Positions 36,101 through 46,779 of a stretch of 64,000 nucleotides of DNA are shown here, piece after piece; position 1 is the first letter of the stretch; every line of letters starts with the position of its first letter. This stretch comes from Arenicola marina (lineage: Eukaryota; Annelida; Polychaeta; Arenicolidae). The DNA is taken from assembly GCA_964019135.1 (NCBI GenBank), contig OZ025248.1:35767670-35831669 (forward strand). The letters are read 5' to 3'. The position numbers and the translations under genes were made by a program. The notes beneath the pieces are model-generated. The model did not search any database and was not told the origin of the DNA. It saw only the letters and a program-made list of their open reading frames with translations.

Positions 36101-37542
36101 TTTATGGACTCCCGATATATCGTTTACTGCAGGGCGTATAGAAATATGGCAGAGCTATATGCCTGGAAGCCTGTAACGCGAGTAATGTATAATGACACAA
36201 AATGCCATGTAATACCCCTGACCTTGTGACGAGCACGTTGAGTCTGTCGATGAACCTGGCCTGTGTGATGATACCCTTGTGGCCGTGCAGGCGGTAGAGG
36301 CCGGCCTCGTTCACTATGTCCCACACAATCACAGCCGTGTCCTGTACACAACACAATAGACCGCACCTTCAGCACATAACACAATAGATCGCACCTTCAG
36401 CACACAAAGACAAGCATTAGCATTTGGGGCATGTTACACGAAACCTAATTTCAATACCGCGGGAGGTTTCTTTGCCCGATTTTAACGCTTTTGTGAACAA
36501 ATCGTGGACTCCCAACATTTGATTTCATTTCCGATCCAACCATGAATAGTTCTGAACAAAACGTGGACTTAAACCACAACATTTCGTTTCATTTCATTTC
36601 CGAGCCGGCCATGGAGTAGTGCCGATACCTTGGCGCCGGAGACCAGCCTCATGCCCTCCTTGTCGTAGTTGAGGGCCGTGACGGCAGACTTGTGTCCGCT
36701 GAAGGTGACGACGACGTCGCCGTTGGAGATGCTAAAGACCTTGACGGTGCCATCGCTGTAGCCGACCGCCAGGTGTGTCCTGTCCGGGCTGGGACTCAGC
36801 GCAGTCACCGCGTCGGCCTCACCCCGCAACGTCAATACCTAGGCACAGCGGTCATACAGGTCTTCAGTTTATTATTTATCCTCACCCCTCAAGGTCAACA
36901 CCTAGTCACAGCGGCCATACAGGGCTTCAGGCTATTCGGTGTATGGTGTTTACAAACCGTCATGGGCTGTGGTTATTGATAGTATAGCTTCAGGATGTAG
37001 ATAAATATTATACAAATAAAGGCTGATTATAGAAGTTTTGTATTACACTATATTACACTATATTCACTGCATTCCTGGATATCCAGAACATTTCAAAGGT
37101 TAGCGCTGATAGATGCTCCAAAAAGTTCCTCATGAGAATTAAATAAAGAAATTACTGTAAACCGCTTGTCAGAACATACACCATCAAAGTTCTGGAGCAT
37201 GTGTTCATTTCAGTTAAAGGTTATTAGATGCTGCAGTTGGACTTGGCCTTATACCCTTGTCACAACCCAAAATGACATGAAAGGAACAGCAAGTTCAGTT
37301 CACTGCTAGTTATTTGGCTATAAAATTGTTGGTTTCTTGCCAGACATTATGTCACGTGTTCTTACCTTTTCTCCCTTTCTAATATCCCAGATAAAGACAT
37401 GCTCGCATGCAGCTACAGCCACTAGCTGCCGCTGAGCGTGAGCACCTTTCAGATGTAATGGGACAAGTCCTGCCCGATGACTGCCCACAATGTTGAATAC
37501 ACCTGCTGGTGCATACCTCAGGTACTGTTTGGTTAATCCCAT
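21137..37542 (-). CDS. WDR3: WDR3 / UTP12, complete 25-exon gene
   Basis: WD40-repeat component of the U3 snoRNP/small-subunit processome, needed for 18S pre-rRNA processing in the nucleolus. Exons in transcript order: 37542-37366, 36838-36629, 36341-36223, 35907-35829, 35438-35343, 34947-34855, 34648-34547, 34108-34011, 33464-33332, 33069-32879, 32747-32654, 32079-31978, 31204-31119, 30659-30591, 30133-30061, 28734-28577, 28096-27985, 27374-27240, 26861-26814, 25909-25844, 25437-25345, 25012-24933, 24661-24533, 22125-22032, 21283-21137. All junctions are GT-AG with matching phase, giving 927 aa (human about 943). It starts [12 protein letters not shown]40 signatures include [28 protein letters not shown] and [13 protein letters not shown]. 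An acidic linker (EAEEEEEAD) and a lysine-rich helix join two beta-propellers. The Utp12 C-terminal domain ends in [13 protein letters not shown]. No break is visible. Confidence 0.97.
21690..22016. repeat. 17/18-bp minisatellite at the exon 24 donor of WDR3
   Basis: About 18 copies of GACATGTCTATGATATG, with ATAA variants of 18 bp. The array starts about 15 bases inside the intron after exon 24. The unit contains the palindrome GACATGTC. Confidence 0.9.
22478..24523. repeat. 2-kb minisatellite filling WDR3 intron 23
   Basis: About 50 copies of a 39-43-bp unit with GTATATAGACATGATATCGA and a 4-bp length polymorphism (AATA present or absent). Through the centre, units with GATATC and GCTATC alternate, a dimeric higher-order pattern. 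The array reaches to about 10 bases from the exon 23 donor (24532). Long open frames on the minus strand (up to 247 codons) are repeat artefacts. Confidence 0.95.
26190..26785. repeat. 41-bp minisatellite at the exon 19 donor of WDR3
   Basis: About 14 copies of a unit including GTTGTCACATTTCTGACCCA, with exact 41-bp spacing where checked (26203, 26244, 26285). It ends roughly 30 bases from the exon 19 donor at 26813. Confidence 0.95.
27645..27967. repeat. ~43-bp minisatellite at the exon 17 donor of WDR3
   Basis: About eight units built on GTTACCATGGTGACGGTGTA and CTGTAGCACGTCGTTGTG, with some length variation. The array reaches to about 17 bases from the exon 17 donor at 27984. GTTACCATGGTGAC resembles a palindromic X-box (RFX-type) site. 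Confidence 0.85.
28735..29870 (-). repeat. 102-bp repeat: amplified splice acceptor of WDR3 exon 16
   Basis: Eleven extra copies with period 102 bp (phrase starts at 28789, 28891, 28993 and on to 29809). Each contains, on the minus strand, the end of intron 15 with CTTCAG followed by about 47 bases matching the start of exon 16 (encoding [14 protein letters not shown]). The true exon is the lowest-coordinate copy. Because 102 is a multiple of three, spurious frames of 300-390 codons run through both strands. If a decoy acceptor were used, the exon 16 frame reads a stop soon after the duplicated segment. Confidence 0.9.
31385..31977 (-). repeat. Amplified splice donor of WDR3 exon 12
   Basis: About 13 copies, 41-49 bp each, of the last ~30 bases of exon 12 (encoding WSINMAPDK) plus the donor and a C-run of variable length. 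Eleven copies keep CAAG followed by GTGAGG on the minus strand; two have GCAAGG. The true exon end is at 31978. The exon 12 reading frame continues open for roughly 75 codons into the array, producing Gly/Arg/His-rich sequence. Confidence 0.9.
32334..32475. mobile_element. 142-bp hairpin MITE in WDR3 intron 11
   Basis: Two 60-bp arms beginning GCTTAACTTCTT, inverted, with only three mismatches, flank a ~22-bp AT-rich loop. There is no coding capacity. High arm identity suggests recent insertion or arm homogenisation. A clear target duplication was not found. Confidence 0.7.
33640..33990. repeat. ~34-bp C-rich minisatellite at the exon 8 donor of WDR3
   Basis: Irregular repeats of CCCACGGTCCCCCACCACTA and CCCCCGCTGA, with some partial units. 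It ends about 20-25 bases from the exon 8 donor at 34010. Confidence 0.8.
35685..35800. repeat. 37-bp repeat, three copies, WDR3 intron 4
   Basis: Three copies of TGACTGAGAATCCGACAAG with a TTGTACTTTGTGATTG second half. Confidence 0.7.
35961..36092. repeat. 71-bp tandem duplication, WDR3 intron 3
   Basis: Two copies beginning TCACGACAAAATAACACAAG at 35961 and 36032, 71 bp apart. Confidence 0.75.
36815..36930 (-). repeat. Duplicated acceptor edge of WDR3 exon 2
   Basis: The first bases of exon 2 and the adjoining intron end (plus-strand words CTCACCCC, GTCAATACCTAG, CATACAGG and CTTCAG) recur about 64 bases further into the intron as CTCACCCC, GTCAACACCTAG, CATACAGG and CTTCAG. A second acceptor-like CTAG followed by GTGTTGACC therefore exists upstream of the true one. 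Confidence 0.75.
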
Positions 37543-39958
37543 AACTCACAATGGACAATCATGAGAATAAATCTGAAAAGACCAAGTTATACATATCAGG
37601 GTAAATTGAACAAAGTTGCCATTGTTTACAGGTACCATATAAAAATGTCTATAAATTTATAATTTTAGATAGTTCTGATGTAAATTTAATAGAATAGATG
37701 ACATAAAAAATAATGCAACAAAAGACCGGGGATAGGGGTACGCAGTTGCACAAAAAGGGGTGTGGGTAGCCACTTCAAGCTGTATGCTCTAACTGCCAGG
37801 ACACATTACTTTTCATTAATAATTGTTTGCAAGGTACCCACTTCTGTGAGAGTATCATTCTGTCAGTTAAAAAAGGATGTCTCCAGGCACCAAGATATGT
37901 GTGAGGTAAATGCATGGGGTACCAAAGGCAAAGAAATACATTCTGTTTGTGTTTACTTCCTTTACCTCTATACACATGTACAGTAAATCACCAGAGAGAA
38001 AGGGCACATGTTTCATCTCTATATGCATGAACAGATATCTATAACCTGATAATACAATGTACCAAATGATTGCCTTTGGGTAGCCCTATATGACATTGTT
38101 GTTTTCACAGAATAAAGCTATAAAATCCTAAAATGTAATGCTCAAACATAAGTGGCAAGAAGTGATTATGATGATGAGTTTTTTTTTAGTGTGGCAAAAG
38201 TTTGTGGAAGTATGTATCTGGCAACTTACATTACAATTTGGTTAAAGTCTGTGATTATGGTGACATCCTTTATTGTTTGTCAAGTATCCAGTAGATATAA
38301 ATTTTAAGTATCATAGTACCAAATGATAATAGTTCAATGATTTGTAACATTAAGAACACTTAGTCAGCTATGCAAACAAATCTTACACCAGCCTTTCCTG
38401 CTTGTTGATATAAGATTGTATAGAGCAATAACTATCTCACTTGGCACTAGCCTTTGGATATCAATGAATAATATAATATGTATCACATTATATTTTACTC
38501 TATGTTAGAAACCTGGCATAATAGACAATTTATTTTCTTTTAATGATTACCAAATAACCAGACACGCTGTCGATGAAGTGATAACAGAGCCAAAAATTGC
38601 AGATAATTTGCTAATGTGTTGTTCACACCCTCGCTGTGGCTCGTCATCTAAACCTTCCACCCCCAACTAGCCTGCACTTAATATGACCCCAACCCCTACA
38701 CCTGCCAACTCCTGCCCAGGCTTCCCTAACCAGCACCAATCTTCAGCCCCCTTCTCCTCCCACCCTGGCTGGCGAAATTTTTACAAGGGTGCAACAGGCG
38801 ATATTAGTCATTTAAGTAATAGCCCTTGACAGAAGTGGATATAACTCGGTCAAAATGATACTAAATAAATTGCATTTTCATTTAGAGCTTTCAATTAAAT
38901 AAGTTTTTCTGATCACATTGATTATATGTATGTACCTGCCACCATCTTTACTACAAAAACCCTCTTCTGATTTTCCAAAGTTTTCCGTAGGATTCCAGGG
39001 CCAGTGTAAATGCCTGATATACTTTGGATCCTTCCGATCTTTTTTCGATCTACAGATTACGATGGGGCGATGTTAAAAAGAGTGGTTTATATGGATAGAA
39101 TACATATTCATTGATATTATACTCAGTTTTCAGGAAGGGGGATCTAGTGGCACGAAACCAGCTAGGAGTATTTTTCAGTTACGGCGGTTTCAGTTTTTTT
39201 TCTTGCGCTCTGGAACGTCTGACAACAATTCTACCACGCAAAATTAACGCTAATATCTTTTCCTGCAAGTTATATTGGTAAGAGAGTATTGTACAATGTA
39301 TAGATTTACTTAAGCGATGCAAAACGTCCCGAGTGTTATTGTCGCTTCGCTCTGCTAATGAGCGGGATGCGCTTGGAAGCCAGACGCTGTCGGTGGTAGC
39401 CACAGCGGCTTGCTTGCAGGACTAGGATTCCATAAGTATTCTGTGTTTTATGGAGGACTGCCCTAGACAGCTGCTGGAGTTGGACACATATAGAGGACAC
39501 ATAGTGCTATAGATGAATAATTGGCGCCTGCCCCTATCCCCGTTGATTTGCTGTGTCTGTGCCTCCCTTTGCGATGGCCTCAGTTTAGCAGTTTCTGTGT
39601 GACTGTGACACTGTGAGTAAGACTAGAAATTTAGGATAGAGATAAATGCTAGTTACCCTTATTATCGCTCAATAATTACAATCTGTTTATATTGAATATT
39701 TACACAGGGTTTCACTCTAACTATTATCCGATCCACATAAAAAGAAAGATATAATGAAAGTCGTCATCAATTGAAGATTAAAACCACCAAAATGTAAATA
39801 TAATACATGGTCAAAACCCCTACTCACATCGTACACGCCAACACGGTCAGCGCTGGATTTCCAAACCCTCCCACATGTGGACATCAATAAGATTTAACCA
39901 ACGACATTTTTCAAGTGATTCAAAATAAGAAGTGTTAGAGTGAGTGTTGGCGCGCGCT
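37543..39958. other. WDR3 5' flank; no gene seen
   Basis: Upstream of the WDR3 start codon. AT-rich with no recognisable exon or clear TATA/initiator arrangement that I can defend, and no long repeats. A mildly GC-richer patch at about 39180-39470 carries no supported ORF. Confidence 0.45.
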
Positions 39959-40109
39959 GGAGTCTGCCAGTTACGAATTACCAGTTATGGTCTGCCACTT
40001 ATGGAGAGAGCCGCGGCGTATGCCAGTTACTGTCTGTCTGCCACTTATACCGGGGAGCGAGGCGGGGGGAGGGGGGGGGGGGCGCTATATTATACATGAG
40101 TAATAATGT

Positions 40110-42187
40110 TCCACGGCACCAGCCGTCTCCCAATCTACCACTTACGCTAATTAGACTCTTTGGGGCCCAGGGCCAGGGCGAAATTAGGCAATGTATATGG
40201 TGGGAAACCGCCTCCTTACCCACCAGAGATGCATTTCCTCTCAATATGGGGCCTTTCTGTCCAAATTTATAACCAGCCCAACTCCCTAGCACTGGCCGAC
40301 TCCCAATCTGCCACTTACGCAAATTGGACTCTTTGGGGCACAGGGCAAAATTGGGCATTGTATATGGTGGGAAACTGCCTCCCTACCCACCGGAGATGCA
40401 TTTCCTCTCAATATGGGGCCTTGTTATCCAATTTTATAAGCAACCCTATTCCCTAGCACTGACCGACTCCCAATCTGCCACTTATGCAAATTGGACTCTT
40501 TGGGGCAAAGGGCAAAATTGGGCAATGTATATCGTGGCAAAGCGCCTCCCTACCCACCAGAGATGCATTTCCTCTCAATATGGGGCCTTTCTGTCAAAAT
40601 TTATAAGCAACCCTATTCCCAAGCACTGGCCGACTCCCAATCTCCCACTTACGCAAATTGGACTCTTTGGGTCCCAGGGGGAAGTTAAGCAAAGTATATG
40701 GTGGGAAATCCCTTCTCTGCCCACAAGAGATACATTTCCTCCCAATATAGCGCCTTTCTCTCCCATTCCATAAGCAAACCTATTCCTCAGCACTGACCGA
40801 CTCCCAATCTGCCACTTACGCAAATTGGACTCTTTGGGGCACAGGGCAAAAGTGGGCAATGTATATGGTGGGAAACTGCCTCCTTACCCACCAGAAATGC
40901 ATTTACTCTCAATATGGGGCCTTTCTATCCAATTATATAAGCAACCCTATTCCCAAGCACTGACCGACTCCCAATCTGCCAATTACGAAAATTGGACTCT
41001 TTGGGGCACAGGGCAAAATTAGGCAATGTATATGATGGGAAACCGCCTCCTTACCCACCAGAGATGCATTTCCTCTCAATATGGGGCCTTTCTGTCCAAT
41101 TTATATCGAGCCCTATTCCCCAGCACTGGCCGACTCCCAATCTGCCACTTACGCAAATTCGACTCTTTGGGGTCAAGGGCAAAATTAAGCAATGTATTGG
41201 ATGAGAAACCACCTCCCTGTCTACCAGAGATACATTTTCTTTCAAAATAGGGCCTTTCGCTCCCATTTCCAAAGCAACCCTATTCCCCAGCACTGGTGGA
41301 CTCTCAATTTGCCACTTACGCAAATTGGCCTCTTTGGGGCCCAGGGGGAACTATGCAATGTATATGATGGTAAACCATATCCCCGGTCACAAGAGATGCA
41401 TTTCCTCACAATATGGGGCCTGTCTATCTCATTCCATCGGCAGACTTATTCCCCAGATCTGGCCGACTCCCAATCTGCCACTTACGCAAATTCGACTCTT
41501 TGGGGTCCAGGGCAAAATTAAGCAATGTATTGGATGAGAAACCACCTCCCTGTCTACCAGAGATACATTTTCTTTCAAAATAGGGCCTTTCGCTCCCATT
41601 TCCAAAGCAACCCTATTCCCCAGCACTGGTCGACTCTCAATCTGCCACTTACGCAAATTGGCCTCTTTGGGGCCCAGGGGGAACTATGCAATGTATATGA
41701 TGGTAAACCATATCCCCGGTCACAAGAGATGCATTTCCTCACAATATGGGGCCTTTCTATCTCATTCCATCGGCAGACTTATTCCCCAGATCTGGCCGAC
41801 TCCCAATCTGCCACTTACGCAAATTCGACTCTTTGGGGTCCAGGGCAAAATTAAGCAATGTATTGGATGAGAAACCACCTCCCTGTCTACCAGAGATACA
41901 TTTTCTTTCAAAATAGGGCCTTTCGCTCCCATTTCCAAAGCAACCCTATTCCCCAGCACTGGTCGACTCTCAATCTGCCACTTACGCAAATTGGCCTCTT
42001 TGGGGCCCAGGGGGAACTATGCAATGTATATGATGGTAAACCATATCCCCGGTCACAAGAGATGCATTTCCTCACAATATGGGGCCTTTCTATCTCATTC
42101 CATCGGCAGACTTATTCCCCAGATCTGGCCGACTCCCAATCTGCCACTTACGCAAATTTGACTCTTTGGGGCCCAGGGCGAAATTAA
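40110..42187 (+). repeat. 167-bp satellite-like array, left arm
   Basis: About 12.5 units. Anchor CCGACTCCCAATCTGCCACT starts at 40296, 40463, 40630, 40797, 40964 and 41130, i.e. every 167 (once 166) bases. From 41192 to 42187 a 333-bp dimer is repeated three times almost identically. Frames of up to 149 codons here are artefacts. Confidence 0.95.
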
Positions 42188-42191
42188 GCTA

Positions 42192-45100
42192 CAGTTTTGC
42201 TACAGTTAGGAGGAGCTAAAAAGAACTCACTGGTCGAACTTTTAAACCCCAATAATGGTAATATCCGAGATGTAGACCCTGCTAACCAATATATTCAGCA
42301 TTCTCCGTATTATGAGTTAGATCAATTGGATCCTGTTCTGCAAAACAGGACCGATGATTTTTCCATTCTTAGTATGAATGTGGCCAGTATCAATGCCAAG
42401 ATCGATGAACTTCAAATAATGATTGATATGTTATATAAGCAAAATATTGTATTTTCCGCTTTATGTATACAAGAGTCCTGGTTAACCGACATGTCAGATA
42501 CATCCCTATTTCATATTGAGGGATATACACTTATATCCAAAGGTAAAACTTGCAGTGAGCATGGTGGGCTAATGATATATTTAAAAGATACTCTAAGCTT
42601 CACGGTCCTAGATATTCCTATTGATTCTGAAATTTGGGAAGGTCAATTTATAAAGGTAAAGGGATCTGATAAAACTATTATACTAGGAAATATATATAGG
42701 CCACCATGCGACATTAATGAAAATTACTGGACCTTTACTGAGGAATTTTCAAAAATCTTATCTCTCTTTGAGAGAAAGAGCGGTGAATTATTAGTAACCG
42801 GAGATTTCAATATTGACTTACTTCAAATCAATGAAAAAGCAGCATTTAGTAATTATTTTGACACTATCACATCCCTTGGCTTTTTCCCAAAGATTACATT
42901 TCCAACAAGACTTTCAAAGTATAAAGGAACCCTTATAGATAATTTTCTGGTACGAATATCTCCTGCCATGCAATCTGCTGTTTCTGGTATTTTAGTGAAA
43001 TCGATTTCAGACCACTTCCCGTATTTCCTCAGCCTAGACTTACAGCAAAAGGCATCGAGGAAATCACCCGCATACGTCACAATTAAAAATAATGACCCTG
43101 CTACAATTAATTTGTTTACTGATCATGTGGTAGATTTTGATGTGTTTAGTAGACTGAACCATGAAATGGGAACTGATCCTAACCTAAATTACGATATCTT
43201 ACAGGATATCTTAGTAAAATCTAAAGAAATGTTTTTGTCGGATAAAGTTGTGAAGTTTAATAAAAAAAAGCATAAAATGTCGAACTGGATTTCGAACGGT
43301 ATCATCAAATCTATTGCATTTAAGGATCGACTGTATAAGAAACTTAAGACGACTCCGTCTACCAGTTCACAATATAATACGTTAAAAATAAATTTTAAAA
43401 CTTATAATAATATCTTAAAACAATGTATTCGTACCGCAAAAAAAGATTACTATTATAATTACTTCGATAAGTGTAAGGGGGATATAAAAAGAACGTGGCA
43501 AGCGATTAACACAGTCCTGAATAACAATAGGGCGAAGAATAAATCATTGCCTGAGGAATTTAGCATAAATAGAGAACTTATTAGTGACAAAGTAGTCGTA
43601 ACAAATACTTTTAATGCATTCTTCTCTTCTGTTGGTTCGACAGCCTGTGAAGGACTTCGAACTGAAGACCATCCCTCTTTCTCTCAATACCTTGGATCGC
43701 CGGCTACTTCCAAAATGAACTTTGAGCTTATAAACAAAGCAACAGTTGAAAAAACCATCGATGGTCTCAAACCTAAACAAAGCACTGGGGATGATGGGCT
43801 ATCTGTGAAACTACTTAAGGTATTAAAATTCGATCTAAGTGAGTCACTGGCCTTAATCATTAATCAATCGCTTTCTACAGGAATATTCCCTGACAAATTG
43901 AAAATTGCAAAGATAACTCCGGTTTTTAAGAAAGGAGATGCTTCCAATATCGACAATTATAGACCCATCTCCGTTCTGCCTGCAATTTCAAAGGTATTTG
44001 AAAAGATTATTTATGATCAAATCTATGATTATTTCCAGAAAGAAAAATTATTTTACAATGGTCAATATGGTTTCAGAAAGAAACATTCCACCCAGCTTGC
44101 CGCGCTTGAATTAGTTGATCGAACTCTGCAAAAGCTGGACGAGGGCGAGGTTCCTATCAGTATATATCTGGATCTGTCGAAGGCGTTTGACACTTTAAAT
44201 CATAACATTCTTATCCATAAACTAAAACACTATGGTCTATCTGAACCAGCTATTTCTTTGCTAACGTGTTATCTCACAAATCGTTATCAATATGTGCACT
44301 TGGGAGATGTTAAATCAAATGTAACGAAAATATCTCGAGGGGTACCTCAGGGCTCTATTCTGGGTCCCTTGCTATTTATTATTTATGTAAACGACATGTC
44401 ACGCGCCAGTCAGCTATTTAGAGCTATTGTATATGCTGATGATACCACTCTGTGTAGCACGTTGACTGCGTCATCGTCTGATAACATGCTGGTTGATGAT
44501 ATATTAAACGACGAACTCTCTAAGATATACGGTTGGCTATGTGCAAACGAGTTATCGCTTAACGTTTCCAAAACCAAATTTATGATATTTTGTATGCCGC
44601 GAAAAATTGTTAGAATTCCGCGTTTATTCATAAATAACATACCTGTCGAGTGCGTAGAAGAGTTCGATTTTTTGGGTCTGACAGTTCAGAAAGATCTCAA
44701 GTGGAACGGTCATATTAATAAGATATCTTCAAAAATATCAAAGGTTATCGGGGTAATGAGTAAGTTAAAACATGCAGTTCCATCCTATGTTTTGAAAATT
44801 ATTTACAACTCTTTGATCCTACCCCATTTACACTATAATGTTCTGGCATGGGGCTTCCAAGCTGATCGTATAAGGTTATTGCAGAAAAAGGTGATTCGCA
44901 TCATAGCAAAGGGTTCATATCTTTGTCATACGGAACCATTATTTAAGCAATTAAGTGTGTTGAAGCTGACAGACATAATGTTCTCTCAACAACTGAAATT
45001 TTATTACAAGCATTTCCACGGGGATCTACCAGATTACTTTTTAACTGATATGCCTATCTCCAAAGTGTCGGATCTTCATAACTATGACACAAGACAAAAG

Positions 45101-45638
45101 GATGACCTGCTAGTTGCACGGGTAAAACATAAGTTTGCTGAACAATGTTTAAGATATCGATTTGCTAGAAATATAAACGAAACACCTGATATTATATTAG
45201 ATAAGGTCAAAACTCATGAATTGGACGGATTTTCAAAATATGTCAAACAGTTCTTGCTTAATAGGTATTCATTGGTATGTGATATGGTTAATTGTTATAT
45301 TTGCCAAAGAAATAATTAGAATATAAGAGGTCTCCCCCTTTGTTTACTTCTCGGTAAGAGCGACGTGTTAATATTTCATCTAATTCCCTCAAGACTCTCG
45401 CCTTTACATATACTTAATATAACTTTGTATCTTTGTGATGACGCGATGATTTTTTGTTGTTGTTTTTTTTTTTTTTTTTTTTCTTTTTTTCGTTTTTTTT
45501 CTTTGGTGGCTCCTATGCCAGCGGCCCTCGTGGTCTTAATGGGAGTCCCCAGAGCGAGAATTTTCTACGTTGCCATGTTTTTTGCCATCTAATGTTTGTA
45601 GTGGTTCTTGCTCAAATAAATGACATTGAATTGAATTG
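42192..45638 (+). mobile_element. LINE (APE-type non-LTR retrotransposon) inserted in the 167-bp array
   Basis: The element is flanked by a perfect 10-bp duplication AATTAAGCTA (42182-42191 and 45639-45648). On removal, the repeat unit is restored. The 3' end has a (GAATT)-type short repeat and an AATAAA, as in CR1/L2/Crack-like members of the jockey superfamily. The 3' UTR holds a long T-tract at about 45465-45500. There is no ORF1 and the ORF is already open at the junction, so the copy is probably 5'-truncated. Confidence 0.93.
42197..45319 (+). CDS. LINE ORF2: endonuclease plus reverse transcriptase
   Basis: Uninterrupted 1040-codon frame. It opens without ATG at the insertion junction; the first in-frame ATG is at 42374. 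The APE endonuclease spans residues ~56-280, with SMNVASINAK, CIQESW, GNIYRPP, VTGDFNID and SISDHFP catalytic or active-site motifs all present. The reverse transcriptase spans ~550-830, with NYRPISVLP, LDLSKAFDTLNH, GVPQGSILGPLLF and the catalytic YADDTT (residue ~745). The C-terminal part is divergent and carries only a CYICQ remnant at the end. The protein would nick target DNA and reverse-transcribe its own RNA. All key residues I can check are intact, so this is a young copy. Confidence 0.93.
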   Translation: MLQLGGAKKNSLVELLNPNNGNIRDVDPANQYIQHSPYYELDQLDPVLQNRTDDFSILSMNVASINAKIDELQIMIDMLYKQNIVFSALCIQESWLTDMSDTSLFHIEGYTLISKGKTCSEHGGLMIYLKDTLSFTVLDIPIDSEIWEGQFIKVKGSDKTIILGNIYRPPCDINENYWTFTEEFSKILSLFERKSGELLVTGDFNIDLLQINEKAAFSNYFDTITSLGFFPKITFPTRLSKYKGTLIDNFLVRISPAMQSAVSGILVKSISDHFPYFLSLDLQQKASRKSPAYVTIKNNDPATINLFTDHVVDFDVFSRLNHEMGTDPNLNYDILQDILVKSKEMFLSDKVVKFNKKKHKMSNWISNGIIKSIAFKDRLYKKLKTTPSTSSQYNTLKINFKTYNNILKQCIRTAKKDYYYNYFDKCKGDIKRTWQAINTVLNNNRAKNKSLPEEFSINRELISDKVVVTNTFNAFFSSVGSTACEGLRTEDHPSFSQYLGSPATSKMNFELINKATVEKTIDGLKPKQSTGDDGLSVKLLKVLKFDLSESLALIINQSLSTGIFPDKLKIAKITPVFKKGDASNIDNYRPISVLPAISKVFEKIIYDQIYDYFQKEKLFYNGQYGFRKKHSTQLAALELVDRTLQKLDEGEVPISIYLDLSKAFDTLNHNILIHKLKHYGLSEPAISLLTCYLTNRYQYVHLGDVKSNVTKISRGVPQGSILGPLLFIIYVNDMSRASQLFRAIVYADDTTLCSTLTASSSDNMLVDDILNDELSKIYGWLCANELSLNVSKTKFMIFCMPRKIVRIPRLFINNIPVECVEEFDFLGLTVQKDLKWNGHINKISSKISKVIGVMSKLKHAVPSYVLKIIYNSLILPHLHYNVLAWGFQADRIRLLQKKVIRIIAKGSYLCHTEPLFKQLSVLKLTDIMFSQQLKFYYKHFHGDLPDYFLTDMPISKVSDLHNYDTRQKDDLLVARVKHKFAEQCLRYRFARNINETPDIILDKVKTHELDGFSKYVKQFLLNRYSLVCDMVNCYICQRNN

Positions 45639-45850
45639 AATTAAGCTATGTATTTGATGGGAAACCACCTCCCTGGCTACCAGAGATACATCTTTCAATA
45701 TAGGGAATTTCTCCCCCATTCCAGAAGCAACCCTATTCCCCAGCACTGGCCGACTCACAATCTGCCGCTTACGCAAATTGGACTCTTTGGGGTCCATACG
45801 GAAATTAGGCAATGTATATGATGGGAAACCATCTCACTGGGCACCAGGTT
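45639..45850 (+). repeat. Left-arm 167-bp array resumed after the LINE
   Basis: The interrupted unit continues directly after the duplicated target site. About 1.3 units follow before similarity ends near the phrase GGGCACCAGG. Confidence 0.85.
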
Positions 45851-46640
45851 CACAGGGTATTACGTAATAAATTGTGGGATTGTAAACTTTGGGAGGGTTG
45901 CAGGAATAAATTGTCCCCCGCTCTCTAATTTTGCCCATAACAACAATCCGTTCATCGTGGATGGTACACTGCTGGCCAAGGATTTCGTTCGCAGTTCATA
46001 ATCAATCGAGCATATGAACACTCAGTCAGGGGAAATGTATGGTTTATAACTTCAGTCATTTAAAGAAAGAAGTAATAGTTTATTTTTACTTTTTTTATAC
46101 CACTCGAGTCTTGGTATTATATCGTCGTTAGAAATATTTAAAAAGATTATCGCGCGAGTGTAACCTATTTCCGTTTTGCACTTTACAAAAGGGTTACCTT
46201 TTTGTGAAATAGAAAATTGAAAAAGGGAAAATTCAGCTTTTGTAATGTTCAGAAGCAAAAGGAAAAACGAACAAACGGTATATCCAAGGATTTATCACAA
46301 CCGAAACGGCGATGATTATTAGGTTTCTGTATATATAGATTGTAACAATCGAGTTTCTGCAAATTGTGATATATATATATCGCCTGGGCTTAGATTTGGC
46401 GGGAAAAGCTCGATAAGTAGCTTTAAGTGCTTGAATAACAATGTTGTTTCGCATAGAATTATACACTGCTGTATAACACGTGAATGTGAAGAAAAAGATG
46501 AAAATCTCTTAAGTGATTACTATGAAGCCTTTACTTCAGGTCGAAGTTTAGGTCTTGGGCCCTGTAACCATTTATGGTGAACCATAAACGTATTTATGCG
46601 GTAGACCAATAAAGCGGACCTAGGCCTACTAACAAGCTCT
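45851..46640. other. Core of the 13-kb structure, no gene seen
   Basis: AT-rich unique-looking sequence with only short ORFs. It could be the original interior of the element. Confidence 0.4.
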
Positions 46641-46779
46641 ATGGGCACAAAATCATGCTTTTTACTTTCTCAGCTATTTACTACGCTTTTACGCTACACG
46701 CGTTTAGCATTGTCACAATACAACCTCTTATCAAAGGCGGAAAACAATCCCTCAATAATGGTGATAATTGTAGAGCTCA

